From Quadrisphaera setariae (GTDB lineage Bacteria > Actinomycetota > Actinomycetes > Actinomycetales > Quadrisphaeraceae): 64,000 bases of DNA. Below are positions 25,390-33,516 of the stretch, one piece after another (within the stretch, counting starts at the first letter, position 1; each line of letters begins with the position of its first letter). The translations under genes and the position numbers were made by a program. The notes beneath the pieces were generated by a model. That model searched no databases. It worked only from the letters and a program-made list of their open reading frames with translations, and had not been told where the DNA came from. Location of the stretch: positions 1-64,000 of the forward strand of contig NZ_VKAC01000002.1 in NCBI RefSeq assembly GCF_008041935.1. The letters run 5' to 3'.

Positions 25390-26601
25390 ATGACGACCGA
25401 TGCCACGACCGCGCCCGCGGCCGCCCGCGGTGCCCTGGAGGGCCTGCTGGTCGCCGACTTCTCCCGGGTGCTGGCCGGCCCGTACGCCACCCAGCTCATG
25501 GGCGACCTCGGCGCCACCGTGGTGAAGGTCGAGGCCCCCGCGGGCGACGAGACCCGCGGCTGGGCCCCGCCCGAGCGCGACGGGGTCTCCACGTACTACC
25601 TGGGCATCAACCGCAACAAGGCCGACGTCGTCCTCGACTTCAAGGACCCGGGCGACCGGGCCCTGGCGCAGGAGCTGGCCCGGCGCGCCGACGTCGTCAT
25701 CGAGAACTTCAAGCCCGGCGGCCTGGCCAAGTTCGGCCTCGACTACGACAGCACCGCCGCCACCAACCCCGGGGTCGTCTACGCCTCCATCAGCGGCTTC
25801 GGCAGCGCCGGCGGGGCTGCGCTGCCGGGGTACGACCTCATCGTCCAGGCCGCCTCGGGGCTCATGAGCCTGACCGGAGACCCCGACGGGCAGGCGTACC
25901 GGTCCGGGGTGTCGGTCTTCGACATCATGACCGGGATGCAGGCCACCATCGGCGTGCTCGCGGCGCTGCGGCACCGGGAGGCGACCGGGCAGGGCCAGCA
26001 CGTGGAGGTGAACCTGCTCTCCACGGCGCTGTCGGCGATGGCCAACCACTCCTCGACGTTCATCGCCGCCGGTCAGGTGCCGTTCCGGATGGGCAACGCC
26101 CACCCCTCGCTGTTCCCCTACGAGCCGCTGGCCACCGCCGACGGCGAGCTGGTGGTGGTGGCGGCGAACAACGCGCAGTTCGGCAAGCTCGCCGCCGCCC
26201 TGGGCGTGCCGGAGCTCGTGGACGACCTGCGGTTCGCAGCCACCGAGGACCGCAACCGCCACCGCGAGCAGCTGCGCCCCCTGCTGCTGGAGGCGCTGGC
26301 CCGTCGCAGCAGCCAGGAGTGGTTCGAGGTGCTCACCGCCGCGGGAGTGGCGTGCGGGCCGATCAACACCATCGACGGCGGCGTGGCGCTGGCCGAGCAG
26401 CTGGGCCTGGAACCGGTGGTGCACGTCGGCGAGGGGGACGCGGCGGTGCCGGTGGTGCGCAACCCGATCCGCTTCTCGGCGACCCCCGCCACCTACCGCA
26501 CCCCGCCGCCGTCGCTGGGTGCCGACGACGACGCCGTGCGCGCGTGGCTGGCCGGACCGGCCGAGGCGGTGCTGGGCGAGCGACCGGGGGAGGTCCGGTG
26601 A
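25390..26601 (+). CDS. CaiB/BaiF family (class III) CoA-transferase
   Basis: 403 aa. Family features: LLVADFSRVLAGPYATQLMGDLGATVVKVEAP at the N-terminus, INRNKADVVLDFKDP, ADVVIENFKPGG, and LPGYDLIVQAASGLM with the catalytic Asp near residue 149. It moves CoA between carboxylic acids, or acts as a CoA-activating step. Start ATG 25390 has GGAGGG upstream. Its TGA overlaps the next gene start (GTGA). In this operon it probably activates a carboxylate made by ring cleavage or feeds the citryl-CoA lyase-like protein. The specific acid is not deducible. Confidence 0.92.
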   Translation: MTTDATTAPAAARGALEGLLVADFSRVLAGPYATQLMGDLGATVVKVEAPAGDETRGWAPPERDGVSTYYLGINRNKADVVLDFKDPGDRALAQELARRADVVIENFKPGGLAKFGLDYDSTAATNPGVVYASISGFGSAGGAALPGYDLIVQAASGLMSLTGDPDGQAYRSGVSVFDIMTGMQATIGVLAALRHREATGQGQHVEVNLLSTALSAMANHSSTFIAAGQVPFRMGNAHPSLFPYEPLATADGELVVVAANNAQFGKLAAALGVPELVDDLRFAATEDRNRHREQLRPLLLEALARRSSQEWFEVLTAAGVACGPINTIDGGVALAEQLGLEPVVHVGEGDAAVPVVRNPIRFSATPATYRTPPPSLGADDDAVRAWLAGPAEAVLGERPGEVR

Positions 26602-27422
26602 GCGAGCGGCCGGTGTACGAGACGGCGCTGGGCGCCTCCAGCCGCGAGACCATCACCCTGCTCGGCCACGACCTCGCCCGGGACGTCATGGGGACGGTCG
26701 GCTTCGGTGAGCTGGCCTACTGGCTGGCCACCCAGCGCCGGCCCACCCCGGGGCAGACCCGGCTGTTCGAGGCGGTGCTGGCGGCCCTGGCCGACCACGG
26801 CTTCACGCCCACCGCCATCGTCACGCGCCTGACGTACCTGTCCGCGCCCGACTCGGTGCAGGGCGCGCTGGCCGCCGGCCTGCTGGGCGGCGGTTCGCGG
26901 TTCCTCGGGGTCACCGAGGACTGCGGCCGCTTCCTGCACGCCGCCCTGGTCCGCGCCGCCGCGGACGGCCCGCTGCCCGCCGGCGACGACGACGCGGGCT
27001 GGGACGCGCTGGCCCGAGCCGCCGTGACCGCAGAGCACGACGCACGGCGCCGCATCCCCGGCCTGGGGCACCACGTCCACAAGGACGGCGACCCGCGCAC
27101 CCCGCGCCTGCAGCACATCGCCGCCGAGGAAGACCTCGTCGGTCCGCACCTGGCGCTGTTCACCGCCATCGGCCGGGTGGCGCCGGAGGTCCTCGGCAAG
27201 ACCCTGCCGCTCAACGGGGCCGGCACCTGCGGAGCGGTGCTCGCGGACCTGGGGCTGCCGCTGGAGCTGCTGCGCGGCTTCGCGCTGCTGGCCCGCACCG
27301 CCGGCCTCATCGGCCAGCTCGCCGAGGAGCTGCGCCACCCCGTGGCCAACGACGTCTTCCTCGCCGTCGACCTCAACAACCGCTCGGTCGCTCCCGACCC
27401 GCTGCCCGAGCAGCAGCTCTAG
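26598..27422 (+). CDS. Citrate-synthase-fold protein, citryl-CoA lyase-like
   Basis: 274 aa, shorter than citrate synthase (about 430), matching small citryl-CoA lyase-like proteins. GLGHHVHKDGDPR (His158/159) matches the citrate-synthase GFGH.V.k..DPR motif. However, the segment equivalent to the SxLxGPLHGGAN histidine reads LLGGGSRFLGVTED, and the segment expected to hold NVD(F/G) reads LPLNGAGTCGAVLADLG. Two of the three classic catalytic residues are therefore not evident by eye. It probably cleaves or forms a C-C bond on a CoA thioester. It overlaps the CoA-transferase by 4 nt. Confidence 0.8.
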   Translation: MSERPVYETALGASSRETITLLGHDLARDVMGTVGFGELAYWLATQRRPTPGQTRLFEAVLAALADHGFTPTAIVTRLTYLSAPDSVQGALAAGLLGGGSRFLGVTEDCGRFLHAALVRAAADGPLPAGDDDAGWDALARAAVTAEHDARRRIPGLGHHVHKDGDPRTPRLQHIAAEEDLVGPHLALFTAIGRVAPEVLGKTLPLNGAGTCGAVLADLGLPLELLRGFALLARTAGLIGQLAEELRHPVANDVFLAVDLNNRSVAPDPLPEQQL

Positions 27423-27465
27423 ACCCGCTGCACCCCCACGACGACGTCGGCAGGAAGGAGGCGAC

Positions 27466-28329
27466 ATGGCCAGGTTGTCGGCCGTGCTCGCGACGACGCA
27501 CCACCCGTTCTTCCACAAGATCACCGAGCTGACCCCGCCGGAGGAGCAGCCGCCGTTCGCCGCGGAGTGGAAGCGCAAGGTCCTCGCCTACCGAGAGACC
27601 CTGACGGCCGCGGAGCCCGACGTGCTGGTGATGGTCGGCTCCGACCACTTCCACCAGTTCTTCGCCGACAACTACCCGACGTTCCTCATCGGCAAGCAGG
27701 CCCGCTACGACGCGACCTTCTACAACGAGGTGCGCGAGTTCTCCATGCCCACCTACGAGCTCCAGGGCCACGAGGACCTCAGCGGCTTCATGTTCCAGGG
27801 GCTGCTGGACCGCGGCTTCGACTTCTCCATCAGCCACGAGCTGAAGATCGACCACTCGATCATCTGCCCGATCATCACCACCCGGCCGCGGGCCGACCTG
27901 CCGGTGGTGCCGATCTACACCAACATCTTCGCCCCGCCGCTGCCCAGCGCGAAGCGCTTCTACGACCTGGGCCGGGCCATCGCCTCGATCATCGAGGAGT
28001 GGCCAGCTGACGTGAACGTCGCCGCGGTCGGCTCGGGGCACCTGTCCTTGGAGCTGGGCGGGCCGCGGATGTTCGGCGAGCACGGCCCGGACCCCGAGTG
28101 GGACCTGCAGGCCATCCGCTGGCTGGCGGAGGGTGACGTCGACTCGATCCTCGAGGACGTCACGTGGGAGTCGATGACGGCGGCGGGCAACGCCACCCCG
28201 GGCTTCCTCGACCTGGTGCTCATGCTCGGGATCGCCGGGCCGACCGGGGCCGCCTACGTCGACGACCTCGACCTGTTCCACACCCGCGAGATGTACATGA
28301 CCTGGTACCCCGAGGGGGACCCGCGATGA
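27466..28329 (+). CDS. LigB-like class III extradiol dioxygenase, catalytic-type subunit
   Basis: 287 aa. His12 (LATTHHPFF) and His61 (VGSDHFHQF) are at the same positions as the Fe ligands of protocatechuate 4,5-dioxygenase LigB. The usual catalytic GGLSHQ is GSGHLSLEL here, and the region that normally holds the ligand Glu (AG..G.E....) reads AGNATPGFLDLVLML. The histidine base and Glu ligand are therefore not evident at their usual places. GAAGGAGG precedes ATG 27466. It overlaps the LigA-like subunit gene by 4 nt (ATGA). It could be a divergent ring-opening enzyme or an enzyme with changed chemistry. Confidence 0.82.
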   Translation: MARLSAVLATTHHPFFHKITELTPPEEQPPFAAEWKRKVLAYRETLTAAEPDVLVMVGSDHFHQFFADNYPTFLIGKQARYDATFYNEVREFSMPTYELQGHEDLSGFMFQGLLDRGFDFSISHELKIDHSIICPIITTRPRADLPVVPIYTNIFAPPLPSAKRFYDLGRAIASIIEEWPADVNVAAVGSGHLSLELGGPRMFGEHGPDPEWDLQAIRWLAEGDVDSILEDVTWESMTAAGNATPGFLDLVLMLGIAGPTGAAYVDDLDLFHTREMYMTWYPEGDPR

Positions 28330-28703
28330 GCAGGTACGCGGTGAACAAGTTCCTTTACCAGGTCGACGGTGACCCGTCCCTGCTGGCGGAGTACAAGGCC
28401 GACCCGGCGGCGCTGGTGGCGCGGTGGGAGACCGAGATCGGTCCCTGGCTGGGCACCGGCGCGCGCACGGTGGAGCGCACCTCGTGGATCTCCCTGACGG
28501 ACGCCGAGCGGCAGGCCCTGGTCGACCACGACTACGTGGCGCTGTTCGAGATGGGCGCCCACTTCTTCCTCACGCTGACGATCTTCATCGCGCTCTACGA
28601 CGAGGAGTACGCCGCCCGCTCCGGTCCGCTGAGCTTCCAGCGCGAGTACGCCGCCAAGCTCTCCGCCTGGACCGGCAGGGAGCACCCCAGCGTCGCCCTC
28701 TGA
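28326..28703 (+). CDS. LigA-like alpha subunit of extradiol dioxygenase
   Basis: 125 aa all-alpha protein. SRYAVNKFLYQVDGDPSLLAEYKADPAALV and LTDAERQALVDHDYVALFEMGAHFFLTL match the LigA fold, which caps the active site of LigB in the alpha2-beta2 enzyme. It is translationally coupled to the LigB-like gene. The separate small-subunit arrangement resembles LigAB rather than the fused gallate dioxygenase. Confidence 0.85.
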   Translation: MSRYAVNKFLYQVDGDPSLLAEYKADPAALVARWETEIGPWLGTGARTVERTSWISLTDAERQALVDHDYVALFEMGAHFFLTLTIFIALYDEEYAARSGPLSFQREYAAKLSAWTGREHPSVAL

Positions 28704-28755
28704 CGCACCCGCCAGACCCGACCCAGATCCAGCACCGCCGGCGAAGGAGCCGTCC

Positions 28756-30195
28756 ATGAGCAGCACCGTTGTCCGCCACGCCCTCGTCCTCACCATGGAC
28801 GACGCCCGCACCGTGCTCCAGGACGCCGACGTGCTCGTCGTCGACGACCGCATCGCCGAGGTCGGTGGACCCGGCCAGCGCCTGTCCGTGCCCGAGGGCA
28901 CCGAGGAGCTCGACGCCAGCGGCGGCATCCTCATGCCGGGCATGATCGACACCCACCGCCACCTGTGGCAGACGGCCATGCGCGCCTACGGCGCCGACTG
29001 GACGCTGACGCAGTACTTCGTCTGGTACTACCTCGAGCACGGCGTGGCCTTCCGCCCCGAGGACGTCGCCACCGGAAACGCGCTCTCGGCGCTCGACGCG
29101 CTCGACGCGGGCGTCACCACCACCGTCGACTGGTCGCACGGGCTGCGGACCACCGAGCACGCCGAGGCGGCCATCAGCGCGCTGGCGGCGTCTCCCGGAC
29201 GGTTCGTCTTCGCCCCCGGCAACATCTTCGGCGCTCCGTGGGAGTGGGCGAACAGCGCCGACTTCCGCGCCTTCATGGCCCGCCACCGCGAGGCGCACCC
29301 GCGCATCGGGTTCCAGCTGGCCTTCGACGTCACCGGAGACCCGACCTTCCCCGAGAAGGCCGCCTACGAGGCCGCCCGCGAGATGGACCTGTCCGTCACC
29401 ACGCACGCGGGCGTGTGGGGCGCCACCAACGACGAGGGCATCCGCCTCGCCCACGAGCACGGCCTCATGCGCCCCGGCGACGTGTACGTGCACGCCGCGA
29501 CGCTCTCGGACGACTCCTACCAGCGCATCGCCGCCACCGGCGGCACCATCTCGCTGTCCACGGAGAGCGAGCAGAGCTGCGGCCAGGGCTACCCGCCCGC
29601 CATGAAGGTGCGCGAGCACGGCATCGGGGCGTCCCTGTCGGTGGACACCAGCGTGTGGTTCTCCTCGGACCTGTTCGCCGCCATGCGCTCCACGCTCGGC
29701 GCCGACCGCGCCTGGGAGCACACGAGGGCGCACGAGACCGGCGGCACCGTGACGCACTCGCACCTGCGCGCCGAGCAGGTGGTCGAGTGGGCCACGCGCG
29801 GCGGCGCGAGGGCGCTGGGCCTGGACGGCGTGGTCGGGCAGGTGAAGGCCGGCCTCAAGGCGGACCTCGTGCTGCTGAAGAACGACCACTCGCCGTCGAT
29901 GTTCCCGGTCCTCAACCCCTACGGCCACGTCGTCTTCCAGGTGGGGCGCGGCGACGTGCACACGGTGCTGGTCGACGGCGCCGTCGTGAAGCGCGACGGG
30001 CGCCTGGTCGGAGCGGACCTCGCCGGCCTGCGCGCGGCCGCGGAGGGGACCGTCGAGCACCTGCGCTCCTCCCTGGGCGAGGAGGTCTGGCAGGCGGGCA
30101 TGAACCCCGAGGTGCCGCAGACGGAGATCCTCGACAACCCCTACCAGTACACGGAGTACCGCAGCGCGGCCACGCACTCCGCCTCCGGGGCCTGA
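28756..30195 (+). CDS. Amidohydrolase (AtzA/TrzN/SsnA-like deaminase or hydrolase)
   Basis: 479 aa metallo-hydrolase of the cytosine-deaminase-like type. HxH metal pair: GMIDTHRHLWQTAMRAYGADW near residue 66. Further: VTTHAGVWGATND (third histidine), DVYVHAATL, and SVDTSVWFSSDLF with the Asp. Length and layout match subtype III amidohydrolases that deaminate or dechlorinate heterocycles. Start ATG 28756 has GAAGGAG upstream, 52 nt after the LigA-like gene. It may prepare a nitrogen-bearing or amide substrate for the pathway; the exact substrate is unknown. Confidence 0.87.
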   Translation: MSSTVVRHALVLTMDDARTVLQDADVLVVDDRIAEVGGPGQRLSVPEGTEELDASGGILMPGMIDTHRHLWQTAMRAYGADWTLTQYFVWYYLEHGVAFRPEDVATGNALSALDALDAGVTTTVDWSHGLRTTEHAEAAISALAASPGRFVFAPGNIFGAPWEWANSADFRAFMARHREAHPRIGFQLAFDVTGDPTFPEKAAYEAAREMDLSVTTHAGVWGATNDEGIRLAHEHGLMRPGDVYVHAATLSDDSYQRIAATGGTISLSTESEQSCGQGYPPAMKVREHGIGASLSVDTSVWFSSDLFAAMRSTLGADRAWEHTRAHETGGTVTHSHLRAEQVVEWATRGGARALGLDGVVGQVKAGLKADLVLLKNDHSPSMFPVLNPYGHVVFQVGRGDVHTVLVDGAVVKRDGRLVGADLAGLRAAAEGTVEHLRSSLGEEVWQAGMNPEVPQTEILDNPYQYTEYRSAATHSASGA

Positions 30196-30234
30196 CCCCC
30201 GCCCCGGTCCGGGACGATCGAGGGGCTCCGCGCC

Positions 30235-30624
30235 ATGGCGCCCGTGCCCGCTGACGCCTCTGACGAGCGCCGTGCGCAGCGGCGGCTGGGCCAGGAGCTG
30301 CTCGACGAGGTGGCCGCCGACCTCGCGGCGCTGCCCGGCTCCTCGCGCCGCCGCATGTTCGGCTGCGAGGGTCTCTTCACCGCCGGCCGGGTGGTGGCCT
30401 TCGTCGACGGCGACGGAGCGCTCGTCGTGAAGCTCCCTCCCGACCGCGCCTCAGACCTCGTCGCCGAGGGGACCGCGACGCGGGTGCGGATGGGGCGCTC
30501 ACCCGCCCGGGAGTGGGTCGCGGTGCCCCGCGCCGGAGCGGCCGACGAGCTCCGCCCGCTGTGGGCCGAGCTCGTGCGGGCCTCCTACGACCACGTCTCC
30601 TCGGGCGCTCCTCGGCCCTCGTAG
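30235..30624 (+). CDS. TfoX N-terminal-domain-like protein
   Basis: 129 aa. LPGSSRRRMFGCEGLFTAGRVVAFVDGDGALVVKLPPDRASDLV matches TfoX/Sxy N-terminal domain proteins (R.MFG..G.....vFa...). These small proteins are common in actinobacteria; only the proteobacterial relative has a known role (competence), which need not hold here. The ATG at 30235 has no obvious ribosome site. Confidence 0.75.
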   Translation: MAPVPADASDERRAQRRLGQELLDEVAADLAALPGSSRRRMFGCEGLFTAGRVVAFVDGDGALVVKLPPDRASDLVAEGTATRVRMGRSPAREWVAVPRAGAADELRPLWAELVRASYDHVSSGAPRPS

Positions 30625-30646
30625 CGGTGCCAGCCAGGCACGTCGG

Positions 30647-31039
30647 TCAGGCGGCCAGCGCCTGGACGGCCGCGGGCCCCGCCTCAGGGACGACGACGGG
30701 CGCGGGCTCGGCCAGGGCGAGGTCGGCCGACACGGCGCGCAGCAGCACCGCCTGGGGGAGCGACAGCGAGCGGCACACCGCGCGCAGCACCTCCGAGGAC
30801 GCCTCCGCCAGGCCCCGCTCCACCTGCGAGAGGTGGCCGGTGGAGACCCCCGCCTCCTCCGCGACCTCGCGCAGCGAGCGACCCTGGGCCGCCCGCGCCC
30901 GGCGCAGGCGCGCCCCGACCACCACCCGCAGCAGCGGCTTCTCCCCGGACGGGGCCTCGGCCGCCTCGCTCGGCTCCGCCAGCGCGACCCCGGCAGGCCC
31001 GGTCACGGCGTGCAGGCGCCGGTCCGCGCGGCGGCTCAC
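30647..31039 (-). CDS. XRE/ClgR-like transcriptional regulator
   Basis: 130 aa. A single [51 protein letters not shown], which follows ClgR/PopR (..GrtLREVs..A.VS.GYLSEVERG.KEASSELL). The C-terminus ends QALAA; ClgR proteins end in a small hydrophobic degron recognised by ClpP. ClgR activates clp protease and stress genes. The start GTG 31039 overlaps the TGA of the upstream epimerase. A more divergent XRE regulator is possible because no clp or recA gene is adjacent. Confidence 0.75.
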   Translation of the reverse strand: MSRRADRRLHAVTGPAGVALAEPSEAAEAPSGEKPLLRVVVGARLRRARAAQGRSLREVAEEAGVSTGHLSQVERGLAEASSEVLRAVCRSLSLPQAVLLRAVSADLALAEPAPVVVPEAGPAAVQALAA

Positions 31040-32082
31040 CGGGAGGTCCCTGCACTGGCACCGACGCTGGCACCGTCGAGCAGCTCCCGCTCCAGCTCCT
31101 CCGGGAGCCCCGGGACGGGCCGGTCCGACCGCAGGGCGTGGGGGTCGTGGAGGTCTTGCAGCCACGCCCAGGTGTCCGCCACCGTCTCGCGCACCGGCCG
31201 CTGCACCAGGCCGGTCTCCTGGGCGCGCGGCGTCGCCACGTCCCACGCGGTGCTCGCCACGTTGCGCGGCAGCCAGTACGGCAGGTGCTGCCACGGCTGC
31301 ACCCCGGCGGCGAGCAGCCGCTCCTCGGGCACCTCGACCAGCTCGACGTCCCCGCCGGCCACGTCGGCGCAGGTGCGCAGCAGCCCGCCGAGCGTCGTCG
31401 TCCCGACCGGTGAGGTGGCGTTGACCCCGCCGGCCCAACCGGACTCCACGCCGCGCACCAGCCAGTCGGCGAGGTCGCGCGCGTCGACCAGGGCCACTGG
31501 CTGCTCCAGCGCGCCAGACCCCGGCACCACCACGCGGCCGCCGCGCTCCAGGCGGCGCAGCCACCACGCCAGGCGGCCGACGTCGTCGTGGGGTCCGGTG
31601 ATGAGGCCCGCGCGCGCCAGCAGCACCGGCCCGCGCACCCCCGCTGTGAGCACCCGCTCGGCGTGCGCCTTCACCGGGCCGTAGGCGTCCGGGGCCGTGC
31701 CGTCGGAGGGTCCCTCCGGCCAGGTGGGGTCGTCGTCGGTGAGCACCGGGCCCGGCGGCCAGGCGGCGTAGGCGTTCAGGCTGCTCACGAGGGCGTACGC
31801 GCGCACGTCCGCCAACGCTGCCGCGGCCTGCTCGGCCGCGGCGCGGCTCTGGCAGGAGGTGTCGACGACGACGTCGGGCCGCCAGCCGCTCGCCGCTGCG
31901 CCGTCCAGCGCCGCGGCGAGCGAGGGCGCGTCGTCCCGGTCGCCGTGCAGCGCCAGCACACCCTCCGGCGGACGACCCGACAGCCCGCGCGTGAAGGTGG
32001 CGACCTCGTGGCCGCGGCGCACCGCAGCGTCCACCGCGTGGCGCCCCAGGAAGCGCGTCCCACCGAGCACGAGAAGCCGCAT
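31036..32082 (-). CDS. NAD-dependent epimerase/dehydratase-like protein
   Basis: 348 aa from ATG 32082 ([27 protein letters not shown]). The Rossmann motif GGTRFLG is followed by [21 protein letters not shown] and [11 protein letters not shown], where SDR proteins have S...Y...K. Such proteins include nucleotide-sugar epimerases and reductases; this subgroup (reductases with a long C-terminal tail) has no assigned substrate. The coding frame continues upstream to 32118 but the glycine-rich loop argues for 32082. Confidence 0.82.
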   Translation of the reverse strand: MRLLVLGGTRFLGRHAVDAAVRRGHEVATFTRGLSGRPPEGVLALHGDRDDAPSLAAALDGAAASGWRPDVVVDTSCQSRAAAEQAAAALADVRAYALVSSLNAYAAWPPGPVLTDDDPTWPEGPSDGTAPDAYGPVKAHAERVLTAGVRGPVLLARAGLITGPHDDVGRLAWWLRRLERGGRVVVPGSGALEQPVALVDARDLADWLVRGVESGWAGGVNATSPVGTTTLGGLLRTCADVAGGDVELVEVPEERLLAAGVQPWQHLPYWLPRNVASTAWDVATPRAQETGLVQRPVRETVADTWAWLQDLHDPHALRSDRPVPGLPEELERELLDGASVGASAGTSR

Positions 32083-32145
32083 GGCCCCAGCAGGCCCGCT
32101 GCCCACCCGCCGCGTCAAGCGGTGTTCACCGCGAGTGAATCCCCG

Positions 32146-33399
32146 TCAGCCGGTGGCGGCGTCCACGGCGGTCCGGCGCCGCAGCGCCCGCGGGTGGCGG
32201 CGTCCGTTCAGCCAGGCGCCCAGCCAGGTGCTGCGCACGAAGAGGTCGTAGCTCAGCAGGAGCAGCGGGACGGCGATCGCCCACGCCGCGACCAGCTGCA
32301 CCGAGGGCCACCAGCCGGTCTTGGCGAGCAGCAGCTGGATGACGGCGGTGAGCGGCAGGTGGGCGATGTAGACCCAGTAGGAGGAGTCGGCGAGGTAGCG
32401 CACCACCGGCGACCCGCCCGCCAGCGCCTTGAGGAACAGCCCCACCAGCCCGTAGACCCAGCACCACCCGGCCAGCGCCGACAGGGGGGCGTTCACCCCG
32501 ATCGGGCCGGTGTCCTCCAGGAGCACCACCAGCGGTGTGAGCACCACGGCGGCGCCCAGGTGCACCGGCCAGCTGCCCACGAGCCTCGACAGCGCGTCGG
32601 GCCGGGCGTGCAGGAACCACCCCACCACGAAGGCGCCCGCGTAGGCGCTCAGGGTCGAGGGGAGGATGTCGAGGTGGGAGGGCTGCACCACGCCGTACCG
32701 CGTGGAGCCCTGCAGGAGCAGCGCCCCGAGGTAGGGCAGCGCGGCGAGCGCCACGCCCCCGGGCAGCGCGAGCGCCGCGCCGGCGCGGTCGGCCCACCGG
32801 GCGGCGCGCTCGCGGCCGGCGCAGGCCACCACCAGCGCCCTCACCAGCAGGACGACGACGATGATCTGCACCAGCACCCACAGGAACCACAGGTGCGCCG
32901 GGTCCCTGAAGAGCCAGAACGGGATGCCGCTGGGCAGCGGCGGCAGGGGGTCGGGGTCTCCGCGCAGGCGGCGGGCCAGCTCCTCGATCCCGATGATGGA
33001 GAGCAGGACGACCGGGCTGAAGACCGCCAGCGGCAGGAGGATGCGCTGCGCGCGGTCCTTGGCGTAGGCGCCCGCGCCGCGCCGGGTCAGCACGAGCCGG
33101 CCGAAGTAGCCGGCGAGCATCATGAACAGCACCATGCGGAACAGGTGGATCACCGTGGTGGTGATGTCCGCGGCCGGTGCGAAGACGGGGTCCGGCCGGA
33201 ACCAGGTGGTGCCGGGCAGGAACGGTGCGAGGGTGTGCAGCACGATGCCGAGCCCGAGGGCCACGGCGCGCAGCGCGTCCAGCCCGTGGAGGCGGGGGGC
33301 TGGTGCGGCGGTCGTGGAGGGCGAGGCGGGCGACGGCGACTGGGGAGGCAGAGCCGACGGCCCCGGGGCGGCGGACGCCGCTCCCCGGTGGGTCGTCAT
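32146..33399 (-). CDS. Membrane acyltransferase (acyltransferase 3 / OpgC-like)
   Basis: 417 aa with about ten membrane segments. The first helix carries LHGLDALRAVALGLGIVLHTLAPF, with the Arg and His typical of acyltransferase family 3. HLWFLWVLVQII, YLADSSYWVYIAHLPL match the OpgC-like end. It would transfer acyl groups onto surface sugars or lipids. Start ATG 33399 is adjacent to the divergent Ada-like gene (117 nt apart). Confidence 0.85.
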   Translation of the reverse strand: MTTHRGAASAAPGPSALPPQSPSPASPSTTAAPAPRLHGLDALRAVALGLGIVLHTLAPFLPGTTWFRPDPVFAPAADITTTVIHLFRMVLFMMLAGYFGRLVLTRRGAGAYAKDRAQRILLPLAVFSPVVLLSIIGIEELARRLRGDPDPLPPLPSGIPFWLFRDPAHLWFLWVLVQIIVVVLLVRALVVACAGRERAARWADRAGAALALPGGVALAALPYLGALLLQGSTRYGVVQPSHLDILPSTLSAYAGAFVVGWFLHARPDALSRLVGSWPVHLGAAVVLTPLVVLLEDTGPIGVNAPLSALAGWCWVYGLVGLFLKALAGGSPVVRYLADSSYWVYIAHLPLTAVIQLLLAKTGWWPSVQLVAAWAIAVPLLLLSYDLFVRSTWLGAWLNGRRHPRALRRRTAVDAATG

Positions 33400-33504
33400 G
33401 CGTCGAACGTACGTGACGGACCGCGTCGTGACCGAGTCGAGACCGACCCCCTCCGGACGGCGGACGCGTCCGCAAGCGGAGTGCTGCGCCGCCGCGCGGC
33501 GTCC

Positions 33505-33510
33505 TACCGT
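33505..33510 (+). promoter_or_regulatory. -10 element (TACCGT), leaderless promoter
   Basis: TACCGT lies 6 nt before GTG 33517. Confidence 0.45.
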
Positions 33511-33516
33511 CCTGGC

